5,901 nucleotides of DNA from JAHRAH01 sp051009015 (GTDB lineage Bacteria; Pseudomonadota; Gammaproteobacteria; Tethybacterales; Persebacteraceae). The notes beneath the pieces are model-generated. The model was not told where the DNA came from. It ran no database searches and saw only the letters and a program-made list of their open reading frames with translations. The position numbers and the translations under genes are program-made. This document shows, piece after piece, positions 1 to 4,623 of the stretch (within the stretch, counting starts at the first letter, position 1; each line of letters begins with the position of its first letter). The stretch is taken from the NCBI GenBank assembly GCA_051009015.1, contig JBPCWZ010000069.1, positions 1 to 5,901 of the forward strand, read 5' to 3'.

Positions 1-9
1 TATATTAAG

Positions 10-100
10 CGGCATATTGATTATCGCGCAAGCGATAATCCGCCGCATTGTTGCAAAGCAACAATGCCGCACCCGCCAAAGCGGGCGCACCTTTCGCCAT
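10..100 (+). repeat. Composite multi-hairpin repeat, copy A
   Basis: Three consecutive stem-loops are visible. Hairpin 1 (19-40) is a perfect 9-bp stem GATTATCGC/GCGATAATC closed by a GCAA (GNRA-type) tetraloop. Hairpin 2 (45-67) is a perfect 9-bp stem GCATTGTTG/CAACAATGC with loop CAAAG. Hairpin 3 (72-85) is CCCGC/GCGGG with loop CAAA. The same order, spacing and loops recur in copy B (210-316) and, inverted, at 4247-4348. Copy A lacks the fourth, CCCGC-type hairpin and runs straight into the tandem repeats at 101. No ORF here is credible; the open minus-strand frames are by-products of the repeats. Whether the unit acts as RNA or as DNA is unknown. Confidence 0.85.
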
Positions 101-195
101 AATAAAACCCCGCAAAGGCGAATAAACTCCACAAGAGAAAATAAACCCCGCAAGGGCAAATAATCCCACAAGAGCAAATAAAGCCCGCAAGAGCG
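101..195. repeat. Five imperfect ~19-bp tandem repeats
   Basis: Five adjacent units of 18-20 bp each begin AATAA and continue with a C-rich then G-rich core: 101-120, 121-139, 140-158, 159-176 and 177-195. The cores alternate between a CCCGCAA form (units 1, 3, 5) and a CCACAAGAG-like form (units 2, 4), giving a higher-order period near 38 bp. Unit 3 contains CCC-GCAA-GGG, a minimal hairpin with the same GCAA loop as the neighbouring composite repeats, so the array may have grown from a decayed piece of that element. There are no unique spacers, so this is not CRISPR. Confidence 0.75.
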
Positions 196-209
196 ACATA
201 TTGATTATT

Positions 210-316
210 ATTGATTATCGCGCAAGCGATAATCTGACGCATTGGCACAAAGTGCCAATGCCGCGCCCGCCAATGTGGGCGCATCTTTTTGGCATTCCCG
301 CGCAAAGCGCGGGCAT
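210..316 (+). repeat. Composite multi-hairpin repeat, copy B (fullest copy)
   Basis: Four tandem stem-loops are present. Hairpin 1 (213-234) is identical to copy A. Hairpin 2 (239-261) is GCATTGGCA/TGCCAATGC with loop CAAAG. Hairpin 3 (263-282) is GCGCCCGC/GTGGGCGC with loop CAAT. Hairpin 4 (297-313) is CCCGCGC/GCGCGGG with loop AAA. Relative to copy A, hairpin 2 differs at three stem positions and every change is matched on the other arm, while the loop is unchanged. The sequence just before it (200-210) carries a partial duplication of ATTGATTAT. The copy ends about 10 bp upstream of the putative KAP promoter, so it could influence expression of that gene. Confidence 0.87.
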
Positions 317-326
317 TAAAAAACCA

Positions 327-356
327 TACAAAGACAGCGGCATTTTTCGGTATAAT
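327..356 (+). promoter_or_regulatory. Putative sigma70 promoter for the KAP NTPase gene
   Basis: A perfect TATAAT -10 box lies at 351-356, 26 bases before the ATG at 383. The -35 region is poor: TACAAA at 327-332 with an 18-base spacer is the best I find. Transcription would start near 363, leaving a leader of about 20 bases that contains the Shine-Dalgarno site. The weak -35 suggests low basal or activator-dependent expression (inference). The promoter lies directly after composite repeat B. Confidence 0.55.
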
Positions 357-368
357 CGGGGCAAAACC

Positions 369-373
369 GGAGG
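369..373 (+). promoter_or_regulatory. Ribosome binding site of the KAP gene (decides the start)
   Basis: GGAGG is 9 bases upstream of ATG 383, a normal distance. It is only 3 bases from the in-frame TTG at 377, so the TTG start is rejected and ATG 383 is preferred. Confidence 0.75.
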
Positions 374-382
374 CATTTGACA

Positions 383-1750
383 ATGAAACAAAAAATCTCG
401 CAACCCGAATTCGGCGAAAACGAAGATAAGCCCTTTGAGGGCGACTTGCTCAAACGCGAGCAGGAGATAAAAGACCTGACGCCGATGATACACGCCATAT
501 CGTCCCCGGCGACAATGGCGCTTGACGCCGAATGGGGCGCGGGCAAAACCGCTTTCATAAAGATGTGGAAAGCACACCTCAACAATGAGGCAAGCGCTCG
601 TGCCTTTTATTTTAATGCGTGGGAAACCGATTTTGCGGCAGACCCGCTGATGCCGTTTGTGGAAACAATCACCGCGCAACTGCCGCAAAAAAAGCACCAA
701 AAATTGAAGGACGGCGTAAAGGCGCTTTTCCCCATCATTGTCGGCGACCTTGTGCGCAAGGTTGCGGGCGTCAGTTCGGCGGAATTTGCCAAAAATGCAG
801 CGGAAAACTTGTTTGCTCCCCACAGCAAAATGGACGAGTTCAAAGCCGCGCTTGGGGAATTTGTTAAATCTCAAGGTAAGCGCGTTGTTATTTTTGTTGA
901 TGAATTGGACCGTTGCCGTCCCGATTACGCCATCAAAGTGTTGGAGCGTATCAAGCACTTGTTTGGAGTGCCCGGCGTCATTTTCGTCCTCGCCACAAAC
1001 CGCGCACAACTATGCCATTCGGTCAATGCCCTTTATGGTGCAAATTTTGACGCCGATGCATACCTGCGCCGCTTTATTGAGTTTGACTATGCAATAAAAG
1101 CCCCCGATACGAGTGATTTTGTTGACGCGCGGCTTAAGGGTTTGGAGATAGACAAATTTCTGTCGGGCAGAGGGGAAGATTCTGAAATTGACCGCAGGGA
1201 TTTACACGAAACCCTGACACTGTTGGCAAAACTACACAACTCCTCCCTGCGGGATGTGGAACAACTGCTAATGCGTGTCGTGTTTGTGCTTTGGTCGTTG
1301 CGGGACGACTCCCGAACCATATATCGTTTTTACCCGATATTGCTGGCATTCCTCGTTGTAGCGCGGCTAAAAATGCCGGCGCATTATCACAAATATATTC
1401 ACCCTGCCGACAACGGGAAAGAAATGGTCACACATTGGAGAAACCAACTACAAGAGGCTGGCATTGATAAAGCAGGTCCCACGGCGTCACACATAACGGC
1501 GTACATCATTTCGGCAAAATATTCTCACAGGCAAAACACTCCCGATGCTCCTGATATACCGAACCTTATCGAGTCCTACGCAGATGGGGTGAATAATACC
1601 GCTTACAGGAGTGTGGAACAGTATCTCCGGGATTTGCACCGCCATTATCGTGGACAGATGGTAGATTTGTCGTATCTTGCCAAAAAGATAGAAATGTTGG
1701 ACGGATTCCATTTTCCGGACAATGACAACACCGAAGGCAACGGCAACTAA
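383..1750 (+). CDS. KAP-family P-loop NTPase (455 aa)
   Basis: KAP NTPases (Pfam KAP_NTPase) are STAND-related P-loop ATPases; the family includes phage-exclusion protein PifA and animal Kidins220/ARMS. Residue numbers count from ATG 383. The Walker A motif is AEWGAGKT (49-56), with Ala replacing the usual first Gly of GxWGxGK[ST]. The family motif FYFNAWE lies at 75-81. Walker B is VVIFVDELDRC (168-178), followed by the typical RPDYAIKVLERIK helix. A sensor-like stretch VIFVLATNRAQL and the YLRRFIEF motif come next. Many KAP proteins carry transmembrane helices between Walker A and B. I see none convincing here, only a mildly hydrophobic patch near 111-129, so it is probably cytosolic. The C-terminal part (about 270-455) is helical-looking and not recognised. 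No nuclease domain is fused, so an effector would have to come from another gene. The ankyrin/nuclease gene downstream is an obvious candidate, although the 131-bp gap with its own TATAAT argues against a simple operon. Family call very secure; defence role inferred. Confidence 0.93.
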   Translation: MKQKISQPEFGENEDKPFEGDLLKREQEIKDLTPMIHAISSPATMALDAEWGAGKTAFIKMWKAHLNNEASARAFYFNAWETDFAADPLMPFVETITAQLPQKKHQKLKDGVKALFPIIVGDLVRKVAGVSSAEFAKNAAENLFAPHSKMDEFKAALGEFVKSQGKRVVIFVDELDRCRPDYAIKVLERIKHLFGVPGVIFVLATNRAQLCHSVNALYGANFDADAYLRRFIEFDYAIKAPDTSDFVDARLKGLEIDKFLSGRGEDSEIDRRDLHETLTLLAKLHNSSLRDVEQLLMRVVFVLWSLRDDSRTIYRFYPILLAFLVVARLKMPAHYHKYIHPADNGKEMVTHWRNQLQEAGIDKAGPTASHITAYIISAKYSHRQNTPDAPDIPNLIESYADGVNNTAYRSVEQYLRDLHRHYRGQMVDLSYLAKKIEMLDGFHFPDNDNTEGNGN

Positions 1751-1766
1751 CTTTGCATCTTTTGTC

Positions 1767-1813
1767 ATTCCCGCGCAGGCGGGAATGGCGAAATGCGCCC
1801 GCTTTTGTGGGCG
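1767..1813 (-). repeat. Half copy (D) of the composite repeat, reverse orientation
   Basis: This is a perfect palindrome ATTCCCGC/GCGGGAAT with loop GCAG (1767-1786), followed by a CGCCCGC/GTGGGCG hairpin with loop TTTT (1796-1813, one G-T pair). They match hairpins 4 and 3 of the composite element read on the minus strand; hairpins 2 and 1 are missing. The copy begins 16 bases after the KAP stop. It is not followed by a T-run, so it is not a standard terminator, but it could stabilise the 3' end of the KAP transcript. Confidence 0.75.
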
Positions 1814-1852
1814 ATATCGCCGAAAGTGCGATGTTGGCGGTTTTTGTGCTAC

Positions 1853-1858
1853 TATAAT
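1853..1858 (+). promoter_or_regulatory. Putative -10 box upstream of the ankyrin genes
   Basis: A perfect TATAAT sits 23 bases before ATG 1882. No good -35 lies at 16-18 bases; TTGGCG at 1834-1839 would leave only 13. As at the KAP promoter, a T-run precedes the box, a G-run follows it and the leader would be about 17-20 bases. The two units may therefore be co-regulated (inference). Confidence 0.45.
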
Positions 1859-1881
1859 TTGGGGCTTGCCGGAATATGCCA

Positions 1882-2136
1882 ATGATAAATGTCCGCCGCT
1901 TTTTCGCCGCCGTCATTTTGGCGGGGCTTTTCGTCATTATCGGCGGGGCGGGTTTTGCCGGTGGCGATTTGTCGGCTTTGCATTATGTCGCCTCGTTCGG
2001 TCACTCCGATATCTTGCTTTCCTTTGCCGGGGCGGTGTCGGTTTTGCATCTGGCGGTGGACAAGGGCGATATCGCCGAAGTCAAAGGCGGCGAAGCGCAA
2101 CAAGAAGCCGACGAGTTGCTGCGCGAGTTGGAATAA
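1882..2136 (+). CDS. Small membrane-anchored or exported ankyrin-like protein (84 aa)
   Basis: No named family is recognised. The N-terminus has two arginines (5-6) and then a hydrophobic stretch at about 7-27, which reads as a signal peptide or single membrane anchor; a cleavage after Ala26 (GFA) is possible. The rest contains two incomplete ankyrin-like helices: SALHYVASFGHSDI (31-44) and SVLHLAVDKGDIAEVK (53-68). It ends in an acidic, helix-forming tail (EADELLRELE). The second segment resembles the first repeat of the next protein (SLHEAAESGNIAELK). ATG 1882 is preferred over ATG 1876 because GGAA at 1871-1874 is then 7 bases away, and because its GCCAATGAT context matches the next gene's start. 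It ends 19 bases before that gene and is in another frame, so co-transcription is likely. It may be a membrane partner of the ankyrin protein, or a truncated duplicate of its N-terminal region. Confidence 0.6.
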   Translation: MINVRRFFAAVILAGLFVIIGGAGFAGGDLSALHYVASFGHSDILLSFAGAVSVLHLAVDKGDIAEVKGGEAQQEADELLRELE

Positions 2137-2155
2137 CAACAAAGAAAACACGCCA

Positions 2156-4186
2156 ATGATTAAGTTTTTGAGCGACCTTTTGGGCGGCGGGATTTCGCTG
2201 CATGAAGCGGCGGAGAGCGGCAATATCGCCGAATTAAAACGCCTGATTGCCCGCAGGGCGGATGTCAATGCAAAAGGGGCATATGGCATGACGCCTTTGC
2301 ATTATGCGGCGAGGGACGGCAAAACTGAAACCGCGCTTGTCCTTGTCAATGCAGGGGCGGATGTCAATGCAAAAAATGACGGTGACGAAACGCCTTTGCA
2401 TTTGACGGCATATCATGGTCGCACCGAAACCGCACTTGCCTTTGTTAATGCGGGGGCGAATATCGGGGCAAAAGATTACAGGGGCTGGACGCCTTTGGAT
2501 TTGGCGACAAGACAAGACAAAACCGAAACCGTGCTTGCACTTGTTAAAGCGGAGGCGGGTATCGTGGCAAAAGATAATGCTGGTTATACGCCTTTGCATT
2601 TGGCGGTATATCTCGGTTATACCGAAACGGTGTTTGCCCTTGTCAAAGCGGGGGCGGATGTCAATGCAAAAGATAGCGGGGGGCAAACGCCTTTGCATCG
2701 GGCGGCATATCTCGGCAAAACTGAAATCGCGCTTGTCCTTGTCAAGTATGGCGCAGATATTGTGGCAAAAGATAACGATGACTGGACGCCTTTGCATGTT
2801 GCGGCAGCACTCGGCAAAACCGAAATCGCGCTCGCCCTTGTCAAAGCGAGGGCAGATATCTTGGCAAAAGATAATGATGGCTACACGCCTTTGCATATTG
2901 CGGCACGGTATGGTCTTACACAAATCGCGCTTGCATTTATCAAAGCAGGAGCGGATGCTAACGCAGAAGATGGACGCTTTTCGGCTTTGCATCGGGCGAT
3001 AGAGGGGGAGCAAAGCCAAACCGCGCTTGCCTTTATCAATGCTGGATTGGATGTCAATGCAAAAGGTTCCTATGGCTTTACGCCTTTGCATATCGCGGCA
3101 ATGATAAAAGGTCAAACCGGAACCGCATTTGCCCTTATCAAAGCGGGGGCAGATATCGAGGCAAAAGATAACATTGGTTCTACGCCTTTGCATTTGGCGG
3201 CAGTGAATGGTCACGCCGAAACCGTGCTCGCCCTTATCAAAGCGGGGGCGGATATCGGGGCAAAAGACAAATATGACAGAACGCCTCTGCATATTGCGGA
3301 ACAGGATGGTCAAACCGAAACTGCGAATGCCCTTTTCATAGCGAATGCACAGCGCGAAAATGCGGTGCGGGCAGCCATTGAGCGCGGCGAAGCAGACCAT
3401 CGTCATCGGGTATTAGAGATAGAGCGCGCCGCTTTGCGCTTTGCCATTGCTACGCCCGACAGCGAGTTTCGGCATGGCGGCGAATTGAATGTCGTCACTG
3501 CCGACTGCGCCGCGCCGCAAAAAATCAAAGCGCATGCCCATGTGTTTCCGAGCACTATTAGCCGCATTGACGCCGAATTTGAGGCGGCGCGGGTTTGTTA
3601 TGCCGCGCACGGGTTTTATTGCGTTGCCGAAAACTACGGCAAGCGCGTAAGGTTGTTTAGCGGCATTGCCGGGGAATCCGTTGTTAATGACTTTTTGATA
3701 TTTGCCGGTAATCCGCAAGAACTCCGCCCGATTTACGCAAAGGCGTTTTTCGCCTATTACGGCGTAAAGCCGACAATTGACATCGTCAAGCGGCGCAAAA
3801 TTGCCCGCGGCGAATTGCCGAAAGGGGCGGGGGATTGCCCGATATATCACTTTCGCGGGCGGGAAGGCGCAAAGCCGGGTTATGTTTATGTCGCATCCAG
3901 CCCGCTCGGTAATCCCGTCATTAATGGCGAGGGGCTTTACAAAATCGGCATGACCGAAGACACCATAGACAAGCGGATGAAGGGATTGAACAACACCAGC
4001 GTCCTGCATCCCTTTGAACCAAACCTTGCCCTCGCCACGCAAGACGCAAAGGAGGCGGAAAAGAAAATACACCGCGCTTTGGACCGATGGCGGGTAAAGG
4101 ATAACCGGGAATTCTTCCGCATATCGGCGAAAGAGTTGGAGTTTCAATTAAGGCGGCTGACCGGCATTAATATCAAGTTGTATTAA
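2156..4186 (+). CDS. Ankyrin-repeat protein with C-terminal T5orf172/MUG113 GIY-YIG-like nuclease domain (676 aa)
   Basis: About 12 ankyrin repeats span residues 12-407. They are mostly exact 33-mers of the form TPLHxAAxxGxTExALxLVxAGADVxAKD; repeat 8 is 32 residues and repeat 10 is 34. Residues 408-573 form a middle region that I do not recognise. It opens with a charged helix (RENAVRAAIERGEADHRHR) and contains VCYAAHGFYCVAENYGKRV. Residues 574-676 match the T5orf172/MUG113 branch of the GIY-YIG superfamily: GYVYVA (575-580), LYKIGMT (594-600), Arg607 in DKRMKGLN, Glu635 and His639 in EKKIH, then RVKDNREFF. The equivalents of the GIY, YIG, Arg and Glu positions are all present, so DNA cleavage or nicking is plausible; the repeats would bind a protein partner. 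The start is set at ATG 2156 because the frame further upstream only shadows the small ORF and the ankyrin fold begins right after MIKFLSDLL. No good Shine-Dalgarno is visible, which suggests coupling to the preceding small gene. Domain calls are strong; the biological role is inferred. Confidence 0.9.
   Translation: MIKFLSDLLGGGISLHEAAESGNIAELKRLIARRADVNAKGAYGMTPLHYAARDGKTETALVLVNAGADVNAKNDGDETPLHLTAYHGRTETALAFVNAGANIGAKDYRGWTPLDLATRQDKTETVLALVKAEAGIVAKDNAGYTPLHLAVYLGYTETVFALVKAGADVNAKDSGGQTPLHRAAYLGKTEIALVLVKYGADIVAKDNDDWTPLHVAAALGKTEIALALVKARADILAKDNDGYTPLHIAARYGLTQIALAFIKAGADANAEDGRFSALHRAIEGEQSQTALAFINAGLDVNAKGSYGFTPLHIAAMIKGQTGTAFALIKAGADIEAKDNIGSTPLHLAAVNGHAETVLALIKAGADIGAKDKYDRTPLHIAEQDGQTETANALFIANAQRENAVRAAIERGEADHRHRVLEIERAALRFAIATPDSEFRHGGELNVVTADCAAPQKIKAHAHVFPSTISRIDAEFEAARVCYAAHGFYCVAENYGKRVRLFSGIAGESVVNDFLIFAGNPQELRPIYAKAFFAYYGVKPTIDIVKRRKIARGELPKGAGDCPIYHFRGREGAKPGYVYVASSPLGNPVINGEGLYKIGMTEDTIDKRMKGLNNTSVLHPFEPNLALATQDAKEAEKKIHRALDRWRVKDNREFFRISAKELEFQLRRLTGINIKLY
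2288..3376 (+). repeat. In-frame 99-bp tandem repeats encoding ankyrin units
   Basis: Nearly every unit restarts with ACGCCTTTGCAT followed by a GCGG codon context, and ends with a GCAAAAGAT-like stretch, at a 99-bp period. Divergent starts are TTGGAT in the fourth repeat, TCGGCTTTGCAT in the ninth and ACGCCTCTGCAT in the twelfth. DNA-level similarity is higher than needed to encode ankyrin units, which fits expansion by unequal recombination. Repeat number may therefore vary between strains. The periodicity also creates long spurious open frames on both strands. Confidence 0.85.
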
Positions 4187-4246
4187 TGCGGCGGCGTTTC
4201 GCGCCATCGTTATCGCCACCCGCTACCTTTTCACTTCGCCCGATGG

Positions 4247-4348
4247 ATTTCCCGCTTGTGCGGGAATGACAAGGTGCGCCCACTTTGGCGGGCGCGGCAT
4301 TGTTTCTTTTCCACAATTCGACAGACTATCGCTTGCGCGATAATCAAT
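4247..4348 (-). repeat. Composite multi-hairpin repeat, copy C (inverted)
   Basis: Read on the minus strand, this shows the same order as copies A and B. Hairpin 1 is at 4345-4324 (GATTATCGC, loop GCAA, one A-C mismatch in the stem). A decayed hairpin 2 is at 4317-4299, with only ATTGT/ACAAT still paired. Hairpin 3 is at 4295-4276 (GCGCCC/GGGCGC). Hairpin 4 is at 4266-4249 (TTCCCGC/GCGGGAA). The preceding GGCAT and ATTG are also shared with copy A. The copy begins 60 bases after the stop of the ankyrin-nuclease gene. Together with copies A and B it leaves the KAP-ankyrin block flanked by inverted repeats. Confidence 0.82.
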
Positions 4349-4367
4349 ATTATTAATAATGCCGACT

Positions 4368-4427
4368 CACGGGACGACGCGCTTTCGCGCTTTGCCCCGT
4401 GCTATGAACAGGACGCCCTTTCAGGGC
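4368..4427. repeat. Two-hairpin palindromic element
   Basis: The outer arms CACGGG (4368-4373) and CCCGTG (4396-4401) enclose an inner GCGC/GCGC hairpin with a TTTC loop (4379-4390). Fourteen bases after the inner-arm closing comes a second hairpin, GCCCT/AGGGC with a TTC loop (4415-4427). The sequence after each hairpin is similar (GCTATGA). It is different from the composite element beside it, so at least two repeat families meet here. It resembles REP-type elements in architecture, but no REP-associated transposase is in the window. Confidence 0.55.
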
Positions 4428-4441
4428 TATGACAAAAGGAG

Positions 4442-4461
4442 ATTCCCGCTTGCGCGGGAAT
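4442..4461. repeat. Solitary dRS3-like palindrome (copy E)
   Basis: This is a perfect 8-bp stem ATTCCCGC/GCGGGAAT with loop TTGC, flanked by G before and GAC after. It equals hairpin 4 of the composite repeat and the palindrome at 1767-1786. It lies 14 bases after the two-hairpin element and is not followed by a T-run. Confidence 0.75.
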
Positions 4462-4470
4462 GACGGTTAA

Positions 4471-4593
4471 GGCGGCGGATGGGCGGCGATTTGTTATAAC
4501 GCCATTGACGGAAAGCATCACTGCATTACCTGCGACAAGGGCGGCAAGCGGGAGTTTTGCACCCCCGCCGCCTTTTCCGCCTTTGTCAAATAG
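4471..4593 (+). other. Start-less Cys-containing ORF, possible gene remnant
   Basis: After an in-frame TAA at 4468-4470, 40 codons stay open up to TAG 4591-4593. There is no ATG, GTG or TTG start in frame. The translation includes HHCITCDKGGKREFC, a pattern of three cysteines and two histidines that recalls a zinc-binding knuckle. It may be the 3' end of a decayed or insertion-displaced gene, or chance. The downstream part overlaps a terminator-like hairpin. I do not assign a function. Confidence 0.15.
4540..4576 (+). terminator. Possible rho-independent terminator, plus strand
   Basis: GGCGGC (4540-4545) pairs with GCCGCC (4567-4572), with an additional inner GGG/CCC pairing, and is followed directly by TTTT. 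The T-run is short. It could end read-through from the ankyrin-nuclease gene about 350 bases upstream. Confidence 0.35.
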
Positions 4594-4616
4594 GCGGCAT
4601 TATGGAATATGCCGCC
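4593..4616 (-). terminator. Hairpin just after the HARE-HTH/GIY-YIG stop
   Basis: A perfect 8-bp stem GGCGGCAT/ATGCCGCC with an 8-base loop lies 7 bases beyond the stop codon of the minus-strand gene. On the minus strand it is followed by TATTTGAC, only a weak T-tract. It may be a weak terminator or a 3'-end stabilising stem. Confidence 0.35.
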
Positions 4617-4623
4617 CATTCCG

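Noticed and set aside
101..195. CRISPR array
   Set aside because: Units are adjacent and degenerate, with no unique spacers and no cas genes in view.
377..382. In-frame TTG start two codons before the KAP ATG
   Set aside because: Only 3 bases separate it from GGAGG, whereas ATG 383 has a normal 9-base distance.
5..1009. Minus-strand open frames over the repeats and the start of KAP (5-199, 21-383, 215-1009)
   Set aside because: They read through hairpin repeats and the antisense of a clear KAP coding region, and show no recognisable domain.
1889..2155. N-terminal extension of the ankyrin-nuclease protein up to ATG 1889
   Set aside because: The extension is Ser/Trp/Cys/Arg-rich and out of frame with the better small ORF; the natural protein start is at ATG 2156.
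1722..2159. 145-aa plus-strand frame across the KAP end and the spacer
   Set aside because: It runs through the palindromes (VIPAQAGM is the usual translation of such repeats) and gives Arg-rich noise.
2415..3002. 195-aa plus-strand frame inside the ankyrin region
   Set aside because: Alternative frame of the same DNA repeats, basic and low in complexity, without a domain.
2234..3406. 390-aa minus-strand open frame with repeated CFDKG-type units
   Set aside because: It is the antisense of the 99-bp ankyrin repeats; its periodicity is inherited from them.
3413..4147. 244-aa minus-strand frame opposite the nuclease domain
   Set aside because: It is antisense to the well-supported T5orf172-type coding region and carries no motif.
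10..4348. Insertion sequence with terminal inverted repeats
   Set aside because: No transposase or integrase is encoded, and no target duplication is visible at the outer ends.
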